NCBI RefSeq assembly: GCF_000341285.1
Contig: NW_005178458.1
Coordinates: forward strand, 62,001-126,000
Direction of reading: 5' to 3'
DNA length: 64,000 nt
Origin: Galdieria sulphuraria
Taxonomy: Eukaryota; Rhodophyta; Bangiophyceae; Galdieriales; Galdieriaceae
Shown here in pieces: positions 45,129 through 54,644 of the stretch (position 1 is its first letter; every line of letters starts with the position of its first letter). Under the pieces are notes generated by a model. It made no database searches, had not been told where the DNA came from, and saw nothing but the letters and a program-made list of their open reading frames with translations. The position numbers and the translations under genes are program-made.

Positions 45129-46670
45129 TCAAATTTCCTTCAACCTCTTAACGACGATATTGCCATGACTATCGCATACACTTACAGAAACCTCTGTCCG
45201 CGTATTTTGTAAATGCAGTCGCTGCTCTATCAACTGTTTATCCGGCATAAGCGTCCTGTTGTTCGGTGGAGGCTCCGATAAATGATATTCCTCGTGATCA
45301 GCCTGATCGCCGTTTACCAGAAATGCAATATGGCGTATACCAAATGGAGCAGTAATCATAACCGCTTGGGTTGCCGAATCCCGAGATAACTTTATTTGAT
45401 CTTGGTCAACTAGTCGGTTCCACCAACTTGCAGGTGTAGGTGATGCATGATAGTAACCCATTGGATTTAGATATTTATGATAGAATAATCGAATAGCAGA
45501 ACTGCGGTCAAAAAAAGGTTCGTCAGCCTGAGTGATGACTCTTCCATCTTCAAAACCAACAAACAGCCGATTGAAGTGGTCTATTGAAAACTCTAAGTAT
45601 CTTGTCCTTTCATTTTCTTGAAAGACCTACCAAAACCACGAGCCATTATACCACCACCTTTCCATCCCAGTTTTCCAGTAGGATGTGGCAACGAAAGACA
45701 GTGTCCGAGTTCATGAAGTAATGCTCCAATGGTGGTTGCAGTGATTGACCACATCTTACCTCGTCCTCCACTATCATCAAATAAGGACTTGTCACAAGGA
45801 CGTTCATCCAGAAAACGTTCAACGACTTGTTCTATCGTTTCAGGCCAACTGTAAAGACAACCACCACCAAAAAGTGCTAATCTATCACCACCAAGAGCAG
45901 TATGAGCTTTTGCGACTTTCGCGTTGGGATCGTATCTCGTAAAAGACATTACAACCAAATCAATAGTATCCTCTCGATCAGGTAAACCTTTCAGTTGCTC
46001 ATGAATGGTAGACCACAGTGAACCATCTTGCAAACGAAATGCTTCCTCATCTGTAAACGAAAAACGAAAAGTTGTTACAGGAGGAATGGCAGAAACGTGT
46101 TGTTGGTCAAAAATAAAAGTTTTCCTTTTTAACCCTTGTCTATACAGAAACTCAGCAGCTGCAGTTTGAATAAGAAGGGCCGCCATTGCCAATCTTCTTT
46201 CACCCTGAACACTTGTTCCTCGGTTATCCTTAGAAGAGACTTGAAAACTGCCGTCACCATTTCTCGTCAAGCCATATACTAAGCGAATCCGGTAACGAGG
46301 TTTTTCACAAACGTATGTCATAACTGTTTCCACACTTTCCAACAAATCGTCTGACTCCGTATAAGTACATAGTTTCAACTAAAAGACCATTCTAAATAGG
46401 ATAAAACAATAGAGAACAACCAACCAACTTTATTGGTTCCTTTATTCAACAAACATAAAGCCTTGAAACGTCCGTTGAAACAAGGAAACCTATTTTCCTC
46501 TTCTTTATAGTTCTTATGAATTCGGATATACCGTGAAACAGAAGAACAACTGTGCAATATCTTTACATGAGTTTGCTATTTCTTAAATAACGTCCAAACC
46601 TTCCTTCAAAGAGTACTAAAGGATAGAAGACACTCGCATCCGATGTCCAGTTTTCTATGACAATCGTCAT
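45129..46670 (-). CDS. Putative zinc metallopeptidase, PF12044 family
   Basis: Exons 46670-46600, 46549-46429, 46378-45631 and 45592-45129 give 467 residues. The active site HELGHCLSLPH (HExxHxxxxxH) is complete, followed by GIMARGF. The N terminus (ASVFYPLVLFEGSC) fits the family's first beta-strands, and SWWNRLVDQDQIKLS is another family block. The family occurs in fungi (for example yeast YIL108W) and algae; its substrate is unknown. The third intron, 45630-45593, would be only 38 bp, yet it restores the frame exactly. The C-terminal 100 residues form a beta-rich domain that fits the family's jelly-roll end. Confidence 0.8.
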
Positions 46671-47556
46671 TTTTCTCTCGAGCAAAGCGACTCAGTGGAA
46701 GATAATAACTAGATAAGTCTCTCTTTAGGTTCTTCAAAGCTATGCAAAGCCAACTTTAGAATCTACATAAACAGTGCACATCACATTTCTACTGATCTAT
46801 GGATTGGAGACTTGTTCCTTGGAAAACTCGACTCCCAACACAGTGAGTGGGAGAAACTTGCTTTGTAGCGTGTTAGCGCTTGTTTGGAACTATTCATTCC
46901 AAGCGAATGAAACCCTTGGCATATTTAAACTAGCCAAGTAGGGCAGTTTCTTCTGTGTCAAAAGGGCGTGAAGGCGAAAAGCACAGTGTCCCAGCTATGG
47001 CAACTGTCGCGACTCAGTCACGCTAAAATAAGCTCTACCAGCGGACCTTACAATGCTTCTCGCGCGCTATTTTAAGTATTGTAGATCATGCAGAGCAACC
47101 TTGGAGCCGTTTTTATGTCAACTACACATAGAAATGAGGTTGCTGTTGGGGAACAAAAAGTTTCGTATAAAATAGCAAGTCGCACTCTCACAAGTTGTTC
47201 AAGACATTCCAGCCATTCTGTCAGCAATGTTATATGCAAGAAGCTTTTCTATGAGGTCTACATGGGTTAGAAGCATTCTCCTACAGCAATATCGCTTCAG
47301 TCCCAACTCGTCCAAGGCTTGGCACTCGGTATAGTCTTTGTCGTTAAGTAATTTCACATACTGTTCATATTTGTTTCCAATGACCTGAGTTGTTTCTGTT
47401 TATGGTCTTAGCTACTCAAAGGAACCAACATACCTTGCCACAAGTGAAACAACGCACCGGAATAATCATCGGAATAACTTCTAATCAAAGACAATTTTCT
47501 CAACGGGACAAGGTCCTACAACAACAATGCAATCATCAACCTTTATTACACAACAC
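46671..47556. other. Intergenic with a more G+C-rich segment
   Basis: This 886 bp spacer lies between two same-strand genes (p47 3' end and metallopeptidase start). A block at about 46960-47110 is visibly richer in G+C than its surroundings, contains GACT/AGTC inverted repeats near 47010, and has no long frame. It might be a promoter element or an unannotated RNA. No tRNA or spliceosomal RNA signature was found. Confidence 0.4.
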
Positions 47557-48976
47557 TTATTTCAAAGTTTGAACGATAACTGATCCTTTCAAGCCTAATT
47601 CACTGATTGTTTTGGAGTCTTCTGACAAAATTTGCCTTGGGAATTGTAAACTGAGTTCAAAGGCGGCGTTGGATGGTAGAGGTCGGGCACTGGATACAAA
47701 CCTATCAAACACGACTATAAACACTTCACAAAATAAACAAGCATTTCCAATACCTTCTAATATCTCCCAAAGTTTGGTCTTCATTAAACCTTGCCACAAC
47801 GCGAGTACCATCATGCAGCCTGATTTGGATCGATGTAGTTGGCTTGTTCGGATCCAGCTCCGATGGCTTATGCTCCATTTCTGAACCACCCGACTCCGTA
47901 GCAGAGGAGGTTGCCTCATAACTACTTCCCATTCCTTCCGAAAGTCGATATCCTCGCCCCGTAAAAGGCTGCACTTTCGGCTTTGGAGGAACAAACTCTT
48001 CATCCTACGGAAATTCAATCATGGCGAGCAGAAAGTTGTATTCATACAAAATACCTTCTTGTCTACAAGATTGATCGAAACATTTCCCATTCCAGGCTCC
48101 TCCATCTCACGTGGAACATATCCGCTTTCCACCTCTCTAAGGAACTGTTGATTGGCAGGGTCATCATATTCTCTCAAGGGGCCCTATGACTCTGTAAAAA
48201 CCCAAAATATTCAAATGCACAAACTCTGGGAAACAAACCTCATCAACTTGAAAGCCATTCTTATAAAACGTTAATGTTTTGACCACATTCTTCTTCCCCA
48301 TTACTACTGGCTGTGACAAGCTACCTGCCAGGCAAGGTTTTCAACAACAGTTGACTGAACAAAGCTCACTTACTTCCGTCCCTTCCGTCACCCAACCGAT
48401 AGCCTGCTCCTGTGAAGCGCTGACGATTACTAAAGTCGACATCTTCCTCAGGTTGCTCATTATACTGCATAGCCTTTTCAAATATTTTTCTCGTCAGCTC
48501 GTTCTCGTTGTCATTCCTAGGGGGTCTTCTAGGGTCTTGTATCATTTGTCCACTTCTTTCTCCTCCAGCATAGTAATTCTTTCCACTTTCTTCTTCTGGG
48601 GAAGGTTCTTCTGGTAACAAATCGCGTAGTGAAGCAACACCTCCTCGCTTTGGCTGTCTCGAAGAACTGCTTTGTTTATCCGTCATAATGTGTTTTTCCT
48701 AAACAAATAAAGAACGCATAAATGGTTGAAAAATACAAAGAACTACACAATTACTCGGTAAACTGTTTCTCTTGGTGGCGATGACTCCTCAAATACTTCG
48801 CTAGCTCGCGTCTCTACTTCTTCACAACGAGACAACTGTTCTTCAGGCTGTGTTTCTAAATAAGTATTCAAAGCTGCTTCTGTGTCTCCTCCGCAACTAT
48901 CCAGAAAAAATTTTGCTTGTTCTGTTGATAAACCAGTTAATGAAACTATTTGTGCAACTTTGGCATCTTCCGACAT
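47557..48976 (-). CDS. NSFL1C: p47/NSFL1C-type UBX cofactor of p97/CDC48
   Basis: Adaptor that links CDC48 to ubiquitinated cargo and membrane fusion. Six exons: 48976-48755, 48698-48374, 48303-48239, 48183-48055, 48004-47754 and 47701-47557, giving 378 residues. The order matches p47: an N-terminal UBA-like domain (MSEDAKVAQIVSLTGLSTEQ), a disordered Ser/Pro/Glu stretch with YAGGERSGQ, the SEP domain (TLTFYKNGFQVDEGPLREYDDP...FLREVESGYVP), PFTGRGYRL, and a UBX domain starting PTTSIQIRLHDGTRVVARF. In the UBX loop the usual FPR is FPRQ. The frame is open upstream to 49162, but 48976 is the start that fits the UBA boundary. Confidence 0.93.
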
Positions 48977-49182
48977 GAAACAATGGGACCAACCGACGTA
49001 TCCACACTTGTGTTCAAATTGATGATGTGCGTACAAAGCTTGACTAACGACTGCAAACTGGAGACGAAATACAAAATTTCGAGTGAGAAAGCTAACAACT
49101 GAAAAATGACAGTGATGGCTTTTCAAATAAAGGAGAATAGAATGAGAAATTGGCATTTTCAAAGTTTGTGACGACTTTCACC

Positions 49183-50273
49183 ATGATTCATTTCATACTA
49201 GCGCTGAATATCAGAGGACAAGTGAGACTCCATCGTTTCTATTGTTTCACCGACTCAGAACCGGATGAAGGAGTAACAGGGAAACAAGGAGAACTTGGGA
49301 GAATACCAAAGCCAGTATTTAGATTGGAAGGCAGTGCAAGCAAATCAACTGCTTCCTATCCTTTGGTCGTACGACTTGCGCCCAGTGTTAATGCCGAAAT
49401 GACCAAGTCCAATTCATCAGATGACTTTAAGAAAAAGAAAGTAGTAGAACGGACAAAGTCTTGGAACCTATCACACGCAACCTCAGGTTCGGCTTTGATA
49501 GATTGGACTTCTGACTCTTCAGAAACGCTTAGCCACTCGGTGCCCACTTCCAAAGTCCTTGCAAAGAACGGAGAAAAGAAACAATTGTCGGAAGATAGTG
49601 TCGACTTGATTGGTTTGTGGGCATCGGACCAGGAACAAGGAAACAACACCCATCGTTCGCGTTCTTCTATCAACAACACAGATAGTAATCAATCAAAGAA
49701 CAACCATAGAGAACTGGAACGTAGTACTAAGGAAAGTTTAAAGAAGCACTTTATTTCGTATCGACTTTCTGCAGACGTGGAAGACAAAAGCCCACTGACT
49801 CCTGCCAAGAAAGCCTTTATCGATCAAGTATATGCTCAAGTGGTTTCCAAAGATTATCAAAACTCACCCAATTTTATGAGCGTAAGACTGACATACTCCA
49901 CTCAAGCGGATGCTAATCAGTTTTTTCGTTTAGTTTCAAAAGTATAAAGTCGTGTTTAGAAGATACGCAAACCTTTACTTTATTTTAGGAGTCGATAGGG
50001 ACGATGATGAATTTGCCATGTTGGAGTGGATACATTTGTGGATGGAAGTAAGCAACGAGAGTTTTTACAATATAGTAGTTGGAGTGAAATCAATGTCGTT
50101 GTATATAGGTCTTGGATGAATACTTTGGGGATGCAACTGAGTTGGATCTAATGTACAACTTTTATAAATGTTATATTATACTTGATGAAATGATTTGTGG
50201 TGGAAACATAATAGAAACTTCGAAAGACGTAATACTTACTCGACTAGCTCAACTTGAGAAGTTGGAGAAGTAA
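49183..50273 (+). CDS. AP2S1: Adaptor protein complex sigma subunit (AP-2-like) with about 175-residue insertion
   Basis: Exons 49183-49881, 49934-50047 and 50109-50273 give 325 residues; AP sigma subunits are about 140-160. The longin fold starts MIHFILALNIRGQVRLHRFY, and after the insertion it resumes with PAKKAFIDQVYAQVV, FQKYKVVFRRYANLYFILGVD, IHLWMEVLDEYFG, ELDLMYNFYKCYIILDE and ETSKDVILTRLAQLEKLE. The ELEKLE-like end points to AP-2, while DLMYN and LDEM resemble AP-4, so class is not certain. The insertion (about residues 27-202) sits between the second beta-strand and the first helix, is Ser/Asn/Lys-rich and looks disordered. It has no stop codon in roughly 520 bases, so it is not a retained intron of the local kind. 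Confidence 0.85.
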
Positions 50274-50299
50274 GAGAATAGTTATCTTTATCAGTGGAG

Positions 50300-51151
50300 T
50301 TATTGGTTTCTCATATGGTTGAACACTCCAACAAGTATCATATCGTTACCAACAAGAGTTGCTTGTCTCCACTGAAATTTTGTTTGTTGCGTAGCGTTGT
50401 GTGGATAGTGAGTGCTTGGAAGTCCGTCTACCAGGAACAATGGACATACCGTAAGAACCAACAGATCAATCAGAGAGGGCTGAAGCACAAGAGAGCGAAT
50501 GATTTGTGCTCCTCCTTCCACCAACACACTAGGACAAGATTTTTGATGATTATCGTCCCCCAAGTGATAGTGCCACTTTAGTTGTCGAAAGATATATTCT
50601 AGACAGAGTCCATGACTAGTGGTAGATAGTGGACAGGAGAATACTTGTATTCCATGTTTTTCAATTTCTTTTCTTTTTTCAGATTCATAGGCGGCTTCAC
50701 TAGTAAACAAAAGAGGTCTACTAACAGTATGGTCTCGAAGTATCAAAGACGACTCCATAGGTATCTTTAAGGAAGAATCCAATATCACAGGTATAGGAGT
50801 GGTCGAAATTTCGGCCTCTTGTGGGCAGTGTTGCGACTTGTTGTTTACTCCATACCGCACAGTCAGTTGAGGATTATCCGTTATTACAGTGCCTATACCA
50901 ACCAGTATGTATTCATGACAGGCTCTGAGTTGATGGGTAAATATAGTGCTTTGTAAACAACTAAGATGGGTTCGTCTTCCAGGCACCGCAATATTTCCGT
51001 CCACCGACTGTGCATATGAAAGAGTCACCCAAGGTCTTTCTACACAGTTCCTGCCAATGCTTTTCCACTGATTGATTTCCTGTATCAAACTTTCAACTTT
51101 TTCATCCTGTTGAGAGAAATCACCATGATGGCTATCAGTTCCTTGTTCCAT
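50300..51151 (-). CDS. RibD C-terminal-domain reductase (stand-alone), riboflavin pathway
   Basis: Intronless. Blocks ERPWVTLSYAQSVDGNIAV, HEYILVGIGTVITDNPQLTVR, PIPVILDSSLKIP, FRQLKWHYHLG and PSVLVEGGAQIIRSL are those of the NADPH-dependent pyrimidine reductase of riboflavin synthesis (RibD C domain, Rib7). There is no deaminase domain. Either it is a Rib7-like enzyme or a paralogue as in plants. The ATG at 51151 is the first in frame; the frame is open further up, and an upstream exon encoding a transit peptide is possible. The stop is 26 bp from the convergent sigma-subunit stop. Confidence 0.88.
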   Translation of the reverse strand: MEQGTDSHHGDFSQQDEKVESLIQEINQWKSIGRNCVERPWVTLSYAQSVDGNIAVPGRRTHLSCLQSTIFTHQLRACHEYILVGIGTVITDNPQLTVRYGVNNKSQHCPQEAEISTTPIPVILDSSLKIPMESSLILRDHTVSRPLLFTSEAAYESEKRKEIEKHGIQVFSCPLSTTSHGLCLEYIFRQLKWHYHLGDDNHQKSCPSVLVEGGAQIIRSLVLQPSLIDLLVLTVCPLFLVDGLPSTHYPHNATQQTKFQWRQATLVGNDMILVGVFNHMRNQ

Positions 51152-51821
51152 GAGGCTGAGGGGGAGATTATCAAATTGCTCCAAGAGAATGTGATTGCTT
51201 CAGAAATGGGAGCGCAAGAAAGTTCTCCTTGGTTTCTGTTAAAGGATGCTATTGTAAAAAAAAGTTCATTTCCTTTCACTTTTGGTGTTACCAGCTTTTT
51301 CATTTTGATATCTCGTATTTACTAGGATAGCTTTTTGTCAATATCTTCTTTGGAAACAAGTAGCTTTATAGCGATCTATTTTGTGGCAAACTTCCGAAAA
51401 CAGTTGTATCCAAAAAACTTGTTCATAAATAGCACGTTGAGCATATAAAGTAAGCTGTTCAAGCAATAAAATACACAATACTATTTCTTTGGAAATTGTT
51501 AAGAAACGGCCTGAACCTCTTTTACTCAAGGAAATTCGTCACAGAAATTAGGCATCTATATCTGTTGCGCACTTAGAAAAGGAGCCACTCATTATTACTG
51601 TAGAATAAAACCACAAATATTTATTTACCAACACGAGAAAAAGTTGTATGAATGCTCTGCCTCTAGAAAGTTTACAAACCAAAAACTCTTCCATTATATA
51701 CAAAATTTTAAATTTTAAACTTTCCATAGAGGTAGAATTCAAAAACAATCCTATATACAACTCATGTACACAGCAAAAACATAATTTGAAACTTCGCTAC
51801 GAAAAACCAAAAAGAGAGGGA
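51152..51821. other. Intergenic
   Basis: This 670 bp spacer lies between two - strand genes. Short frames on both strands have no known relative. A - strand frame at 51303-51085 overlaps the start of the RibD-type reductase in another phase and could hold an upstream exon of it, but no junction was fixed. Confidence 0.4.
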
Positions 51822-52432
51822 TTATAAGCTGGTCGGTTGTAAGACCCAGTTATCATCTTGTTCTTCCTGTAAGTTGTCTACGTTTGATTCACTTTCAGCT
51901 TGGCTCAAGGAGATTCCCAAAACAGAGGCTCTCAAACTCTTATAAGAATGAGGGGCACATACTGGGCAACTCACTACTCGAGCACCCTTGCAAAGCTTAC
52001 ATGGCTGCCCTCCAGCGAGTCTACCAAAAGTAAGCAACTAAAAGAATACAGGTAAAAAACTGCTTACCGTTCGTCAACAACTGCCCAGGGGTGAATGCCG
52101 TAACCATTGCAGTCAAAGCAACGAACTTTCCCAGTGCCTTGGCAAATAGGGCAGAATCCTATATTCCCGTCGAACCAAACTGGTGCTCCTTTACAACTTG
52201 CTCCCGACTTTTGGGTGAACTTAAATTTGAGTGAAGAGGACTCTGCTGTCTTCATGCTCAGTACAAAAACAAAGTTGTGAATACAACGCCTGTTAAACGA
52301 GCGACCAAAAAGCCTATCAGAACCCCTTTTGTATATATGTCTGAACCATGGAGTTTCTCGTTTCCTTGAAAGTAAAGAGTCACTTTGAATAACGTATAAA
52401 AAGATTCCAGAAGTGGACACTCCACCACCCAT
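51822..52432 (-). CDS. DnaJ-type cysteine-rich zinc-finger protein without J domain
   Basis: Two exons with the junction in the segment VVDE/RLAGG (47 bp intron at about 52067-52021). Four CxxC units are present: CPICQGTG, CFDCNGYG, CKLCKGAR and CPVC. The first two keep the CxxCxGxG form of DnaJ; the last two are degenerate. Plastid proteins such as BSD2, LQY1 and others have such fingers without a J domain and act as chaperones or thiol enzymes. The start is uncertain: the ATG at 52432 gives a basic N terminus (SRKRETPWFRHIYKRG) that could target an organelle, while the ATG at 52255 (MKTAESSSLKF) gives only the finger domain. The C-terminal 45 residues are acidic. Confidence 0.65.
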
Positions 52433-53153
52433 TCCACAGTAAACCGCCAAAATATCAATTTGTATATTCTTAACTGAATATGAGAGAAATTCGACATGCC
52501 CTTCGATGTCCACTGGACAACCCACTGAGCTCTGGACACTGAGAAAATCTATCAACGTCTATCAAATGGTTCCATTGCCAAACTTGAGATATTCAAGGTA
52601 GCTACTACTGAGATGAGTGTACAATTTTCCTTGTTGTTTACATCACACACTTCTATATTTCTTCAACATCATGTTCATTGCTAAAAGGAAACTCATATTT
52701 GCAGATATATAGAGTACTTGTGTATACATTCCTTGAGAATTATTAAACAGTAGTCATTTCAATCGTTGCTGCTCTTTTAGGGGATTGTTAAGTTGAGTTT
52801 TGAAGTCAAACGAATTTATCTTGCTTTAAGTGCAAAGTGGAATGTACTAAGAATACATATTATGCTTCAGGAATGCGTCAACAAGCAGTCGTTGCAATGA
52901 AGTGCTTTAATGCCAAAGGGGATATACAATTCAATGTCTACAGGGTTCTCTGATTCCTATTAGTTACATTTAACTTCTATTGATTGTTGCGATAGTCAGG
53001 TGAGCTGCCATTTTAGGTTTTACCATCACTCATTGACTCGCACTGCATTGGAGACATTGGTTTTTCGTGGTATGTTCAACTTTTTGTCATGACTCGTATA
53101 CTTTTCATAACACATTGTGCACTTTGAGAAAGCCTTGTTTGTGATGTGACGGT
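52433..53153. other. Divergent intergenic region
   Basis: This 721 bp region lies between the starts of the zinc-finger gene (-) and PLPBP (+). A - strand frame reaches to 52555 in phase with the zinc-finger gene but has no further ATG. Nothing else is supported. Confidence 0.4.
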
Positions 53154-54041
53154 ATGATCTACTCACTCTCAAAAGAAATGTTGAGAAAATCCGATGAACA
53201 ACATATGAAGGGATCATTGGAGAGTTGTTGGATCCTGTTGAGCTACTCGTTTCGTGTCTGGTATTCCTCACCGAGGCGACCTTTTCGACAATACCGAATA
53301 ATGTGTACAACTGTCAATACTTTTCCAGAGAAGGAAAGAGAACAAGGTTTGGTAAAGCAAGCGCTTTGTGGTATCACAGAACAAGTACAGCGAATCTGTG
53401 TTCAGTGTGGTAGAGGAAACGATATTCCTAGATTAGTTGCAGTTTCAAAGACAAAACCCCCTTCCTTGATTATGGAAGCTTATGATGCCGGACACAGACA
53501 TTTTGGAGAAAACTATGTTCAAGAGTTGGTCGAGAAAGCTGCAGCGTTACCAAAAGATATTCGATGGCACTTTATTGGACACTTGCAGTCAAATAAAGTA
53601 AAACGTTTGCTAGAAATTGACAACCTTTGGATTGTAGAAACAGTGGATAGGGCAGAAGTTGCCGATGCGCTGGAAAGACAGTGTGTGAAAGTAGGTCGTT
53701 CCTCCTTCAACATCTACTTACAAGTGAACACTAGCAATGAAGAGACCAAGTCCGGGTGTTCTGCTATTCAAGTAGTTGATTTGGCTAGACATATTCTCGA
53801 AACTTGTCCTCACTTGTCGCTCAAAGGCTTCATGACGATAGGGAGACCAGATGTTTCGCAAGTGGTTCAAGATTTTGAAACACTAAAATCTTGTCGTGAT
53901 AAAGTGGAAAAGGAGTGTCAACAGAATAACTTGGAGCTTTCTATGGGAATGTCTAACGACTGGAAAGAAGCTGTCATTATGGGAAGCAATAATATCAGAA
54001 TAGGCTCTGCATTGTTTGGCGAACGACAAAGAAAAAAGTAA
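53154..54041 (+). CDS. PLPBP: Pyridoxal phosphate homeostasis protein (YggS/PLPBP)
   Basis: Fold-type III PLP-binding protein that buffers vitamin B6. Intronless, 295 residues. The PLP lysine is Lys99 in LVAVSKTKP. Other blocks are HRHFGENYVQELVEKA, IRWHFIGHLQSNKVKRLL, VNTSNEETKSGC, LKGFMTIG and the C-terminal LSMGMSNDWKEAVIMGSNNIRIGSALFG, which holds the phosphate-binding Ser/Asn. The first 50 residues before MCTTVNTF are extra and basic, compatible with mitochondrial import; the ATG at 53301 would give a cytosolic form. Confidence 0.95.
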   Translation: MIYSLSKEMLRKSDEQHMKGSLESCWILLSYSFRVWYSSPRRPFRQYRIMCTTVNTFPEKEREQGLVKQALCGITEQVQRICVQCGRGNDIPRLVAVSKTKPPSLIMEAYDAGHRHFGENYVQELVEKAAALPKDIRWHFIGHLQSNKVKRLLEIDNLWIVETVDRAEVADALERQCVKVGRSSFNIYLQVNTSNEETKSGCSAIQVVDLARHILETCPHLSLKGFMTIGRPDVSQVVQDFETLKSCRDKVEKECQQNNLELSMGMSNDWKEAVIMGSNNIRIGSALFGERQRKK

Positions 54042-54060
54042 CTATGAAGAGTACCAACAA

Positions 54061-54619
54061 CTACTTTCGGACTGCCAGTGCCAACCAACTAAAAAATACT
54101 TTGTCACTGTTTTCTTCTTCTTCTAAAGTGAGAGTTTTCTTACCCCAAAATAAAGCCTAAACCTCCAAAAGGTGTAACTGCACCCCATTTTCTATTTCCA
54201 GTTAACGTCTTTGGTGGAGTTAGTTTTGCAACTCTTCAAACCAATATAAAGAGGCATACCAATGTGTACAACGAACCCGAGAACAAAGCTATTCCGAGAG
54301 TAAACAAAGACGCTGCTACAAAAGCAGGCTTTCCATCGTTATTTGCACAATAGGCTGCTGCACAAATAGCCAAACTATGTATTTGGTGATAATTCGCAGC
54401 TCGGTTCCATATTTCTAACAAGTATGGATCAGTAACCCGCGCACGAAGCCCGTGAGCGCCAAAAGCTCCTAAACCTACAGCAGCTGCTCCACTCACACCT
54501 GCAACCTAACATCGTAGTGTATATGAATGTAAAACAGTTGATGGGTAATCTTCATATGCCTTTTTTCTCACCTTGAACCAAAAACTTGGACGTTGCCAAA
54601 ATGAAAAGTCTTTATTCAT
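54061..54619 (-). CDS. TMEM256: TMEM256/DUF423 (YgdD) family small membrane protein
   Basis: Four exons. The first (MNKDFSFWQRPSFWFK, ATG at 54619) joins at phase 0 to VAGVSGAAAVGLGAFGAHGLRA, the DUF423 signature. Then come YHQIHSLAICAAAYCA, FTLGIALFSGSLYTL, and after two further introns TLTGNRKWGAVTPFGGLGFILGWLALAVRK. Four membrane helices are expected. The family is widespread in bacteria and mitochondria-bearing eukaryotes; the function is unknown. Its start is only 25 bp from the stop of the prolyl-tRNA synthetase on the same strand, and its stop is 19 bp from the convergent PLPBP stop. Confidence 0.85.
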
Positions 54620-54644
54620 TGGATTCTCTTTAACAGGAATGGAC

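Noticed and set aside
49072-49162. Upstream extension of p47
   Set aside because: The UBA-like domain starts properly at the ATG at 48976; the extension is hydrophobic and unlike the family.
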